A stretch of 15,779 bases of DNA from positions 1 through 15,779 of the forward strand of contig JBJTIF010000016.1 in the NCBI GenBank assembly GCA_046094825.1, written 5' to 3'. The notes below the pieces were generated by a model. It searched no databases. It was not told where the DNA came from and worked only from the letters and a program-made list of their open reading frames with translations. Shown here piece by piece: positions 7,142 to 13,895 of this stretch. The translations under genes were made by a program, and so were the position numbers. Positions within the stretch are counted from its first letter, which is position 1. Every line of letters begins with the position of its first letter. The stretch comes from JBJTIF01 sp046094825. Lineage in GTDB: Bacteria; Actinomycetota; UBA4738; HRBIN12.

Positions 7142-8491
7142 CTAGCCGCCGGGCTTCGGTGGCGGCGAGAACGCGTCGCCCTCGCAGTCCGTGCGCAGCG
7201 GCAGCGGGTCCGGCGCGCGGGGTTCCTGCTCGAAGTCGAACGCCGACAGGAGCGGCGTCGCGTTGCGGTCGCGATCGGTGAGGTAGCGGTCGAGGTAGTA
7301 GTTGTCCTCCATGAACCGCAGGACGCTCGAGAGCTCGCCGAGCTCGCTCGAGACGACGCCCTGGCGCGCGTACGGGCTGATGACGATCATCGGCACCCGG
7401 AACCCGAAGCCCATGTCGTCGACCTGCGGCGGCGGCACGTGGTCGTAGAAGCCGCCGTAGTCGTCCCACACGAGGAAGATCGCCGTCTCCTTCCAGATCG
7501 GGCTCGCCATGATCGCGTTGATGACCTCGGTGGACCAGTTCTCCCCGTGGCAGAAGTTGTACTCAGGGTGCTCGGAGAGTTCGAAGCGCGGCGTGATCCA
7601 CGACACCGGCGGCAGCTGGCCCTCCTCGATGTCCTCGAGCACGCGATCGACCGGTCGCATGTACCGCGCCCACATCTCCGGGTTCTCCCGGTAGCGACGG
7701 ATCGCCGCGTAGGCCGACCAGATGTAGCCGCGCTGCGTCTCGGTCGCCGAGTAGTGCGCCCAGAGGATGCCCGCCCGATTCAGGAGATCGCCCTCGGTGA
7801 GGAAGTCGAAACACGGGGGCACGAACTCGCTGTCGCCCTCCGCGTCGAAGACCTCGACGAGCTGCTGCTCCGGCGCGTCGCATCCGAAGGTGTTCGAGAA
7901 GAACCCCTTGCGGCGGGGGTTGTCCTTCGCGCCCCCCGACTGCGCGGCGATCGTGTAGAGGTGGTTCGGGAACGACGGACCGTGCGCCGAGGCGAACACG
8001 TTGTCGAAGAGGACGTTCTGCTCGGCCCAGTGCCAGTAGTTCGGCAGCATGTCCTCGGTGAGGTACGTGTACGCCCAGTCGCCGAGCGGGCCCTGGTCGA
8101 ACTGGTCCATCTGACCGCCGTTCCACGCGACGATCGCGCAGTTGTAGCAGTGCGGGATGTCGCCGGGGACGCGCTGGTCGGTCCCGATCCGCAGCGGGCG
8201 CGGCTGGCCGCGGTCCATGCCCATCGTCGACCCGTTGCCGCCCGGGAACGTCGCGAAGAGGTTGTCGTAGGTCCGGTTCTCCTTGATGAGGTACACGACG
8301 TACTTGATCGGCCAGCGCGTCTCGATGCCGCCCGCGTCGACGGCCGTCGGCGGCGACGGTGAGACCGTCGGCGGGTACGAGCGGGTGTCGATGCCGGGGG
8401 GCCGCTCGTCGCTCGAGCACGCGACGAGGACGGTGAGCGCGGCGCCGAGGAACGCCGTCGCGCGCCGGGAGCCCCTCCGGGAACGTGCCAC
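7142..8491 (-). CDS. Phosphoesterase lipoprotein, phospholipase C / acid phosphatase (AcpA) family
   Basis: 449 residues, predicted to be exported and lipid-anchored outside the membrane. Seen: Arg-rich N-terminus, hydrophobic segment 11-24 and a lipobox L22-V-A-C25, then a Pro/Ser-rich linker. Catalytic-domain motifs of the PF04185-type phosphoesterases follow: YLIKENRTYDNLF (67-79) with the metal-binding Glu-Asn, SAHGPSFPNHLY (168-179) with the Ser that fits the nucleophile position, FLVWDDYGGFYDHVPPP (339-355) with the acidic metal ligands, and FRVPMIVISPYAR (364-376). The family cleaves phosphodiesters or phosphomonoesters of phospholipids and other substrates; the actual substrate is unknown. 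GTG 8491 is the only start keeping a full signal peptide. It sits 11 nt after the rmlD stop and lacks a Shine-Dalgarno sequence; a TAGACT box spans that stop. Stop at 7142-7144; 44 nt to the next gene. Confidence 0.92.
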   Translation of the reverse strand: MARSRRGSRRATAFLGAALTVLVACSSDERPPGIDTRSYPPTVSPSPPTAVDAGGIETRWPIKYVVYLIKENRTYDNLFATFPGGNGSTMGMDRGQPRPLRIGTDQRVPGDIPHCYNCAIVAWNGGQMDQFDQGPLGDWAYTYLTEDMLPNYWHWAEQNVLFDNVFASAHGPSFPNHLYTIAAQSGGAKDNPRRKGFFSNTFGCDAPEQQLVEVFDAEGDSEFVPPCFDFLTEGDLLNRAGILWAHYSATETQRGYIWSAYAAIRRYRENPEMWARYMRPVDRVLEDIEEGQLPPVSWITPRFELSEHPEYNFCHGENWSTEVINAIMASPIWKETAIFLVWDDYGGFYDHVPPPQVDDMGFGFRVPMIVISPYARQGVVSSELGELSSVLRFMEDNYYLDRYLTDRDRNATPLLSAFDFEQEPRAPDPLPLRTDCEGDAFSPPPKPGG

Positions 8492-8499
8492 GGGCAGGG

Positions 8500-8505
8500 A
8501 GTCTA
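8500..8505 (-). promoter_or_regulatory. Putative -10 box (TAGACT) for the phosphoesterase gene
   Basis: TAGACT on the minus strand lies 8 nt before the GTG at 8491, and its TAG is the stop codon of rmlD. Spacing fits a leaderless start, and there is no Shine-Dalgarno sequence before the GTG. It is a short match and may be chance; the gene could also simply be read through from rmlD. Confidence 0.33.
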
Positions 8506-9348
8506 CGGGCTCCCCGTGGTGCGGGAGCGGACGTCGGTCAGCAGGCGCGTGAGCGCGTCGTCGAGCGGTGGGAAGCCCGGGACGTCGGCCGTCGCGAGGC
8601 GGCTGCTCGTGAGCGCGGCGTTCGCGGGCCGCGGCGCGCGCAGGTCGAGGTCGGCGGCGCGCTGCGCGACGACGCGGCCCGCGAGCCCCCCGATGCGTAC
8701 GACGCGATCGAGGACGTCGAACCACGTCGTCGCCTCGGGGCCGCCGAGGTGGTACGTGCCCCAGCGTCGCGCCGCGAGGAGCGCGAGGAGCCGCGGCGCG
8801 AGATCCGGCACGTACGTCGGCGAGACGACGCGGTCGGCGATCGCGCCGACCTCGGCACCGCCCGCGAGCGCGATCGCGGCCCGCGTCGCGAAGTCCTGCC
8901 CGGTCCCGAAGAACGAGCCGGCACGCACGACGAGGTGCTCGGCGACCTCGCGCGCGCGGGTCTCCCCCGCGAGCTTCGTACGCCCGTACACCGACACCGG
9001 GGCGGGGACGTCGGCCTCGTCGTAGGGCGTCGCCTTCGCGCCGTCGAACACGTAGTCGGTCGAGACGTGGAGGAGCGCCGCGCCGCACGCGGCCGCGGCC
9101 GCCGCGACGTGCCCGACGGCGTCGGCGTTGTCCCGTTGCGCCCGCGCCGGGTCGCGCTCGCACCCGTCGACGTCGGTGAACGCGGCGAGGTGGACGATCG
9201 CGTCGCAGGCGGGGATCGTCGCGGCGACCGCCACCGGATCACCGACGTCGAGGTCGGCGTGGGTGAGGGCGACGACCTCGTGGCCGCCGGCGACCGCGAG
9301 GACGGCACGCGCGAGGGCGCCGCCCGCACCGGTGACGACGAGCTTCAC
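8503..9348 (-). CDS. rmlD: dTDP-4-dehydrorhamnose reductase
   Basis: 281-residue extended short-chain dehydrogenase catalysing the last step of dTDP-L-rhamnose synthesis, NAD(P)H-dependent reduction of the 4-keto sugar. Seen: nucleotide-binding loop VVTGAGGALARAV (4-16), DLDVGDPVAV (32-41, the usual LDI/TD segment of RmlD), IVHLAAFTDVDGCERD (51-66), catalytic STDYVFDG (96-103), YGRTKLAGE with Tyr121 and Lys125, and ADRVVSPTYVPDLA (171-184). Length fits the family (about 280-300). The glycine loop is GAGGALA rather than the commoner GxxGQLG. The GTG at 9348 overlaps the rmlB stop as GTGA. rmlC, which makes the direct substrate, is not in this window. Confidence 0.94.
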   Translation of the reverse strand: MKLVVTGAGGALARAVLAVAGGHEVVALTHADLDVGDPVAVAATIPACDAIVHLAAFTDVDGCERDPARAQRDNADAVGHVAAAAAACGAALLHVSTDYVFDGAKATPYDEADVPAPVSVYGRTKLAGETRAREVAEHLVVRAGSFFGTGQDFATRAAIALAGGAEVGAIADRVVSPTYVPDLAPRLLALLAARRWGTYHLGGPEATTWFDVLDRVVRIGGLAGRVVAQRAADLDLRAPRPANAALTSSRLATADVPGFPPLDDALTRLLTDVRSRTTGSP

Positions 9349-10313
9349 GGGGTCCGGGCCACGATCGCGTCGAGGTGGTCGCGGTACCACGCGACCGTCT
9401 CGGCGAGCCCCTCGTCGAAGGCCACCTCGGGCACCCATCCGAGCGCCCGGAGCCGGTCGTCGGCGACGCCGTAGCGGAAGTCGTGCCCCGGGCGATCCGG
9501 CACGAACGCGATGCGGTCCTCGGGGAGGCCGACGATCGCGAGGATCCTGCGCGCGAGGTCGACGTTCGCGATCTCCGTCCCGCTCCCGATGTTGTACACG
9601 GCGCCCGCTGCGCCGCGCTCGAGGACCGCGAGGAGGCCGCGGACCCAGTCGCGCACGTGGAGGAACTCCCTCCGCTGCTCGCCCGTGCCGTACACGGGCA
9701 GGGGCAGGCCGCGGAGCGCCGCGAGAGCGAACGTCGGGACGACGCGCTCGAGCTGCCGCGGGCCGTACGCGTTCGTCCCGCGGACGACCGTCACGTCGAG
9801 GCCGTACGTCGTCCGCCATGCGGAGCACAGGAGATCGGCCGCCGCCTTGCTCGCGGCGTACGGGCTCCGCGGGCGGAGCGGCGCGTCCTCGGGGAACCGC
9901 TCGGTCCCGGCGTCGTGGGCGCCGTAGACCTCGTCGGTCGAGACCATGAGCAGCCGGCGCTCGGCCTCGCGGCACGCCTCGAGGACGACGAGCGTCCCCA
10001 TCGCGTTCACGTCGAGGAACCCCGCGGGGCTCGCGATGCTCCGGTCGACGTGCGACTCGGCGGCGGCGTGGATCACGACGTCGGCGGAGGCGACGAGCGG
10101 GCGCACGGCCTCCGCGTCGCGCACATCGCGCACCTCGAGGCGCATCCGCGCGTCGCCGTGATGGCGACGGAGGTTCCCACGCGATCCGCCGGTCGAGATG
10201 CGGTCGAGGACGGTGACGTTCGTGCCCGGATCGTCGAGGAGCGCATCGACGAGGTGCGAGCCGATGAAGCCCGCGCCGCCCGTCACGAGCACGTGGCGGT
10301 CCATGCGGGGCAT
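9345..10313 (-). CDS. rmlB: dTDP-glucose 4,6-dehydratase (RmlB family)
   Basis: 322-residue NAD-dependent sugar-nucleotide dehydratase; RmlB turns dTDP-glucose into dTDP-4-keto-6-deoxyglucose. Seen: Rossmann loop TGGAGFIGSH (11-20), AAESHVDRSI (84-93), catalytic STDEVYG (125-131) with the Asp-Glu pair of dehydratases, SPYAASKAAAD with Tyr152 and Lys156, and DRPGHDFRYG (273-282). Some blocks are unorthodox: NAYGPRQ instead of NNYGPYQ and RREFLHVRDW instead of RDWLYVEDH, so a related NDP-hexose dehydratase is not excluded. Its place between rmlA and rmlD supports RmlB. Start choice: ATG 10313 lies 1 nt after the upstream stop; ATG 10304, three codons later, is equally possible and gives the more usual length. 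Neither has a clear Shine-Dalgarno sequence. Confidence 0.88.
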   Translation of the reverse strand: MPRMDRHVLVTGGAGFIGSHLVDALLDDPGTNVTVLDRISTGGSRGNLRRHHGDARMRLEVRDVRDAEAVRPLVASADVVIHAAAESHVDRSIASPAGFLDVNAMGTLVVLEACREAERRLLMVSTDEVYGAHDAGTERFPEDAPLRPRSPYAASKAAADLLCSAWRTTYGLDVTVVRGTNAYGPRQLERVVPTFALAALRGLPLPVYGTGEQRREFLHVRDWVRGLLAVLERGAAGAVYNIGSGTEIANVDLARRILAIVGLPEDRIAFVPDRPGHDFRYGVADDRLRALGWVPEVAFDEGLAETVAWYRDHLDAIVARTP

Positions 10314-10314
10314 G

Positions 10315-11448
10315 CTACCGGGCCTGCCCCGCCGAACGGAGGACGGCCGCGGTCGCGCGCGCGGTCGCGGACCACGGGAACGCGGCGGCGCGCGCGCGAC
10401 CGCGGCGCGCGAGGTCGGTCCGGAGCGCATCGTCCCCGAGCAACCGCGCGAGGCCGCCCGCGATCGCGTCGACGTCGAACGGATCGACGAGGACGGCGTC
10501 GTCACCGGCGACCTCGGGGAGCGCCGAGCGATCCGACGTGAGGACCGGCACCCCCGCCGCCATCGCCTCGAGGACCGGGAGCCCGAATCCCTCCGCGAGC
10601 GAGGGGTACGCGAGGAGTGCCGCGCCGTCGAGGAGCGCGCGTCGGTCGTCGTCGCCGACGTAGCCGACGCGGACGATCCGCGCGCGGGCCTCCGGAGCGA
10701 GCGCGGCGATCGCGTCGTCGAGCGCGCGGTCCGCGGCGGGGAACCACCGCACGGCGCCCCCCGCGACGACGAGCCGCGCGCCGGGAACCGCGGCGACCGC
10801 GGCGACGAGCCGCACGAGGTTCTTCCGGGGTTCGATCCCGCCGACGAAGAGCGCGTAGGGGCCGGAGGCACCGAGGCGCGACCGGCGCGCGGCGGCGTCG
10901 GTGGGCGGGCGCGCCGCCGCGTCGACCCCGTGCGGCACGACCGCGATCCGGTCCTCCCCGACCCCGCCGAACGCGAGGAGGTCGGTGCGGACGCTCCGCG
11001 ACGGGACGATCGCGGATGCGCAGGCCGCGAGCGACGCACGGAAACGCCGGAGGAACCGCGCGTCCATCTGGGGGGCCGTCTCCGGATGCGCGACGAAGGC
11101 GAGGTCGTGGACGACGAGGACGGTGCCGCGCGACCGGGTGGGCGGCGGCACGAAGTTCGTCGCGAGGAGCGCATCGAAGGCGACCGAGCGGTCGATCCTC
11201 GGCACGCCGAGTCGCATCGCGAGCGGCTGGAAGACGCGTGCCGGGACGCGGCTCGCGCGCTCCTCGAGGCCCGCGATGCCGGCGAAGAACCGGCGCGGGT
11301 GCAGGAGCCCGCGCGCGTGGAGGTACCAGGCGACGACGGTGTCGTCGGGCGCGGCCGCCGGGAGGTGCTCGAGGAGCCGCGCGGTGTAGGTCCCGACGCC
11401 CGTCCGGCGCGGATCGAGCGCCGGACGGGCGTCGACGAGGAACCGCAC
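10315..11448 (-). CDS. GT4 family glycosyltransferase (mannosyl/rhamnosyltransferase-like)
   Basis: 377-residue GT-B fold glycosyltransferase. Seen: MRFLVDARPALDPRRTGVGT (1-20) with the TGVGTY acceptor loop; VLVVHDLAF (110-118); ASAIVPSRSVRTDLL (144-158); VVPHGVD (170-176); donor-side ALFVGGIEPRKNLVRLVAA (199-217) with the Arg-Lys pair; and the EX7E motif E286/E294 in SLAEGFGLPVLEAMAAGVPV. These are the standard GT4 signatures and the length is typical. The GTG at 11448 follows the rmlA stop directly (TGAGTG) with GAGGTGG a few bases upstream. Its place inside the rml genes suggests, but does not show, use of dTDP-rhamnose or addition next to a rhamnose residue. Confidence 0.93.
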   Translation of the reverse strand: MRFLVDARPALDPRRTGVGTYTARLLEHLPAAAPDDTVVAWYLHARGLLHPRRFFAGIAGLEERASRVPARVFQPLAMRLGVPRIDRSVAFDALLATNFVPPPTRSRGTVLVVHDLAFVAHPETAPQMDARFLRRFRASLAACASAIVPSRSVRTDLLAFGGVGEDRIAVVPHGVDAAARPPTDAAARRSRLGASGPYALFVGGIEPRKNLVRLVAAVAAVPGARLVVAGGAVRWFPAADRALDDAIAALAPEARARIVRVGYVGDDDRRALLDGAALLAYPSLAEGFGLPVLEAMAAGVPVLTSDRSALPEVAGDDAVLVDPFDVDAIAGGLARLLGDDALRTDLARRGRARAAAFPWSATARATAAVLRSAGQAR

Positions 11449-12510
11449 TCAGTCCACCTCGACGCGGCTCTGGTCGCCGAGGACGAGGCGATGGATTGCC
11501 GGCGAGCCGTTGCCGACGACCTCGACGCCGCGCCCGAGGAGCGACCCCCGCAGTCGCGCCCCCTCGAGGACGCAGCCCTCCATGACGATCGAGTCGGCGA
11601 CCTCGCCGCCGCGCACCGTGCAGCCGGCCGAGATCGCGACGTCGGGACCGAGCCGCGCGTCCTCGACGACCGCGTCACGGCCGATCACGAGCGGGCCGAC
11701 GAGCGTCGAGCGCGCGACACGGGCACCCGGCTCGACGACGACGACCCCCGCGGTCGTCGTCGCCGCATCCACGGCGCCCTCGATCCGCGGGGCGAGCCGC
11801 GAGAGGAGCATCCGGTTCGCGTCGAGGAGGTCCTCGGGACGGCCGGTGTCCTTCCACCAGCCGCCGACGAGCTCGGCACGGACGTTCATCCCGCGGTCGA
11901 TGAGCCACTGGATCGCCTCGGTGATCTCGTACTCGCCGCGGGCCGACGGTGCGAGCGTCGCGATCGCATCGAAGATCGCATCGCGGAAGAGGTAGACGCC
12001 GACGAGCGCGACGTCGGAGACGAACGTCGTCGGCTTCTCGACGAGCCGCACGACGCGCTCGTCCTCGAGGACCGCGACGCCGAAGTGCTCGGGTTCGGGG
12101 ACCTGCGTGAGGAGGATCTGCGCGTCGGGCTGCGCCTCCTCGAACTGCCGGACGAACCGCGACACGCCCTCGAGGAGGAGGTTGTCACCGAGGAACAGGA
12201 GGAACGGCTCGCCGCGGAGCAACCCCTCGGCCGTCCGCACCGCGTGCGCGATCCCGAGCGGCGCCTCCTGGTCGACGTAGGTCACCCGCACGCCGAACGC
12301 GGCGCCGTCCCCGACCGCCGCGCGCACCTCCGCACCGGTCGCCCCGACCCCGACGACGAGCCCGACATCCGTGATCCCCGCCTCGGCGATCGTCCGCAGG
12401 ACGTGGAAGAGGATCGGGACGTTCGCGACGGGGATGAGCTGCTTCGCGTTCGTGTGCGTGATCGGGCGGAGCCGCGAGCCCGACCCGCCCGCGAGGACGA
12501 GCGCCCGCAC
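11449..12510 (-). CDS. rmlA: Glucose-1-phosphate thymidylyltransferase, long form
   Basis: 353 residues; makes dTDP-glucose from dTTP and glucose-1-phosphate, the first step towards dTDP-rhamnose and other deoxysugars. Seen: MRALVLAGGSGSRLRPITHT (1-20), AKQLIPVANVPIL (22-34), PLGIAHAV (84-91), the metal-binding LFLGDN (105-110), VEKP (157-160), GEYEITEAIQWLI (192-204) and WWKDTGRPEDLLDAN (218-232). Residues about 255-345 are a hexapeptide-repeat left-handed beta-helix, the mark of the long RmlA form seen in many actinobacterial deoxysugar clusters. I chose GTG 12510, 2 nt after the stop of the upstream frame, because it gives the canonical N-terminus; GTG 12522 would add four residues. GAGGG lies 12 nt before GTG 12510, rather far for a ribosome binding site. 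Confidence 0.94.
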   Translation of the reverse strand: MRALVLAGGSGSRLRPITHTNAKQLIPVANVPILFHVLRTIAEAGITDVGLVVGVGATGAEVRAAVGDGAAFGVRVTYVDQEAPLGIAHAVRTAEGLLRGEPFLLFLGDNLLLEGVSRFVRQFEEAQPDAQILLTQVPEPEHFGVAVLEDERVVRLVEKPTTFVSDVALVGVYLFRDAIFDAIATLAPSARGEYEITEAIQWLIDRGMNVRAELVGGWWKDTGRPEDLLDANRMLLSRLAPRIEGAVDAATTTAGVVVVEPGARVARSTLVGPLVIGRDAVVEDARLGPDVAISAGCTVRGGEVADSIVMEGCVLEGARLRGSLLGRGVEVVGNGSPAIHRLVLGDQSRVEVD

Positions 12511-12512
12511 CG

Positions 12513-12803
12513 CTACACGCACCCCTCGGCGCCCGACGGCGGGCCCTGCCGGAACCGCGGACCGGCGACGACCGCGACGTCGACGCCGTCGGGGAGCATC
12601 CCCGGGAGCGCGGCGAGCACCGTCCCGGTCCGAAGGAACTTCCGGACGACCCGCGCGGCGAGCTCGCCGAGCGGGTCGTCCGGGTCGAAGAGCACGATCG
12701 CACCGTTCGCCGGGACATCCTTCAGGAGGTCGCCCCCGGGGAACAGCGCGAGCGTCGACGGCGCGGTGTTGAACCCCGAGCGCGTGCGGAGCTCGAGGGC
12801 GAC
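12513..12803 (-). pseudogene. Out-of-frame C-terminal LytR_C-like domain of the LCP gene
   Basis: In the frame one base off from the LCP gene, 96 codons from about 12803 to the TAG at 12513-12515 read as a plausible protein: ALELRTRSGFNTAP, then GAIVLFDPDDPLGELAARVV and VDVAVVAGPRF near the end. This fits the back part of a LytR C-terminal (LytR_C) domain. There is no start codon or ribosome site for it, and its stop abuts the rmlA start, as expected for the true 3' end of the upstream gene. The usual front strand of LytR_C (a V-x-V-x-N-G stretch) cannot be found in any frame at the junction, so a deletion of several codons plus a frameshift is likelier than a single-base slip. Confidence 0.65.
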
Positions 12804-13816
12804 GGCGCGGTGAACTCGGAGAGACGGCCGAGGTCCCCGAGGGGCTTGCCGCGCCGGAGCTTCGCGAACAGCTTCGACGCCTCGGGTTCGGTCGTCTTCA
12901 CGACCGCGCGGTCGCCCTCCCACGCCGGGTACGTCGGCACGACGCGGAAGTCGACGTTGCCCGCACCGACGCCCTGCAACCGGCTCGCGAGGTACGCGAG
13001 CTCCGCGGGGTTCAGGCCGTCGTTCACGACGAGGTTGCCGAGGACGTCCGGCACGAGCGTCGGGAGCTTCAGCACCTCCGCGGGCTCGAGCATCTTCGCG
13101 ACGACCGCGCGGAGGAACTGCTGCTGCCGCGCGATCCGCGCGAAGTCCGGGATCCGGTCGCACGGCTGGTGCCGGGTCCGCACGTACGCGAGCGACGCCG
13201 CGCCGTCGAGCGTCTGGCAGCCGGCAGGGAGATCGAGCTTCGTGAGCGGGTCCACCATCGGTTCGGGCAGGCAGAGTTCGACGCCACCGAGCGCGTCGAC
13301 GACGTGCTGGAACCCCGCGAGGCTCACGTAGAGGACGTGGTCGACGGGGATGCCGGTGAGGGCGGTCACCGTCGCCGCGACGAGCTGCGCGCCGCCGCCC
13401 TCGAGCCCGCCCTCGAACGCGGCGTTGATCCGGTCCTCGCCGTGCCCGGGGATCTCGACCCAGAGGTCGCGCGGGAACGACAGGAACGTCGCCCGCTTGG
13501 CGTCGGGCTCGGTCCGCACGAGGATGATCGTGTCCGAGCGGGTGTCGCCGCCGATCGCGAGGTCGTCCCCGAACCGCTCCTGGTCCTCCGCGGAGAGGCC
13601 CTCGCGGCTGTCGCTGCCGAGGAGGAGGTACGTGCAGGATTCGGCTGCGCACGTGCCCGTGATGTCGAAGCCCTCGCCCGAGCCCGCGGCGTCGGGGATC
13701 GTCGTGCGGCTGGACTCGGCGAGCGCGTAGAGCCCGAGCCCGACCGCCGAACCCACGGAGACGAAGGTCGCCACGAGGGCGGTGACGGCGAGGAGGATCC
13801 GGGAGCGGCGGCCCAC
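12722..13816 (-). CDS. LytR-CpsA-Psr (LCP) family wall-polymer ligase, frame broken near the C-terminus
   Basis: LCP enzymes transfer lipid-linked glycans to peptidoglycan outside the membrane. Seen: basic start and one membrane helix (about 7-30), then the extracellular LCP domain: YLLLGSDSRE (63-72), TRSDTIILV (92-100), SFPRDLWVEIPG (113-124), DRINAAFEGG (128-137), YVRTRHQ (211-217) and DFARIARQQQFL (224-235). The Arg residues binding the lipid pyrophosphate (R71, R93, R115, R129, R213) are present. Native-looking sequence stops near residue 337 (RLSEFTA); the last 27 residues in this frame are Ser/Arg-rich noise, while the real C-terminal domain continues in another frame down to 12513. 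The GTG at 13816 has no Shine-Dalgarno sequence but TACGCT 6 nt upstream. It heads the rml unit and diverges from the kinase gene. Confidence 0.88.
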   Translation of the reverse strand: MGRRSRILLAVTALVATFVSVGSAVGLGLYALAESSRTTIPDAAGSGEGFDITGTCAAESCTYLLLGSDSREGLSAEDQERFGDDLAIGGDTRSDTIILVRTEPDAKRATFLSFPRDLWVEIPGHGEDRINAAFEGGLEGGGAQLVAATVTALTGIPVDHVLYVSLAGFQHVVDALGGVELCLPEPMVDPLTKLDLPAGCQTLDGAASLAYVRTRHQPCDRIPDFARIARQQQFLRAVVAKMLEPAEVLKLPTLVPDVLGNLVVNDGLNPAELAYLASRLQGVGAGNVDFRVVPTYPAWEGDRAVVKTTEPEASKLFAKLRRGKPLGDLGRLSEFTAPSPSSSARARGSTPRRRRSRCSPGATS

Positions 13817-13822
13817 GGGCGA

Positions 13823-13828
13823 AGCGTA
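13823..13828 (-). promoter_or_regulatory. Putative leaderless -10 box (TACGCT) of the LCP-rml operon
   Basis: TACGCT on the minus strand ends 6 nt before the LCP start codon GTG at 13816, the spacing expected for a transcript beginning at the start codon. No Shine-Dalgarno sequence or clear -35 element is visible. It lies in the 79-bp divergent region 13817-13895, shared with the kinase promoter. Confidence 0.45.
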
Positions 13829-13883
13829 CCCTCGTGCCTGCGGCGGGGCGGTCGGGGCCGATGGCGTTCCTGTGGAACGTCGC

Positions 13884-13889
13884 TAGGCT
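13884..13889 (+). promoter_or_regulatory. Putative leaderless -10 box (TAGGCT) of the sensor kinase gene
   Basis: TAGGCT lies 6 nt before the kinase GTG at 13896 inside the decamer GCTAGGCTCG, which recurs on the minus strand before the gene at 7097. The spacing implies a leaderless transcript, and no Shine-Dalgarno sequence is present. A -35 element is not recognisable at the usual distance. Confidence 0.5.
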
Positions 13890-13895
13890 CGTGCC

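Noticed and set aside
7142..9163. 673-codon version of the phosphoesterase starting at 9163
   Set aside because: The extra part is antiparallel-frame noise inside rmlD; the start at 8491 gives a proper lipoprotein signal peptide.
10198..12813. 871-codon open frame on the plus strand across rmlB, the GT4 gene and rmlA, and similar long antisense frames elsewhere
   Set aside because: It is antisense to well-supported enzymes, its translation is charged low-complexity sequence rich in Arg, Glu and Asp with no motifs, and stop-free shadow frames are expected at this GC content.
12790..12830. Programmed -1 frameshift joining the two parts of the LCP gene
   Set aside because: No X XXY YYZ slippery heptamer is seen, and the first strand of the C-terminal domain is missing as well, which a simple slip would not explain.
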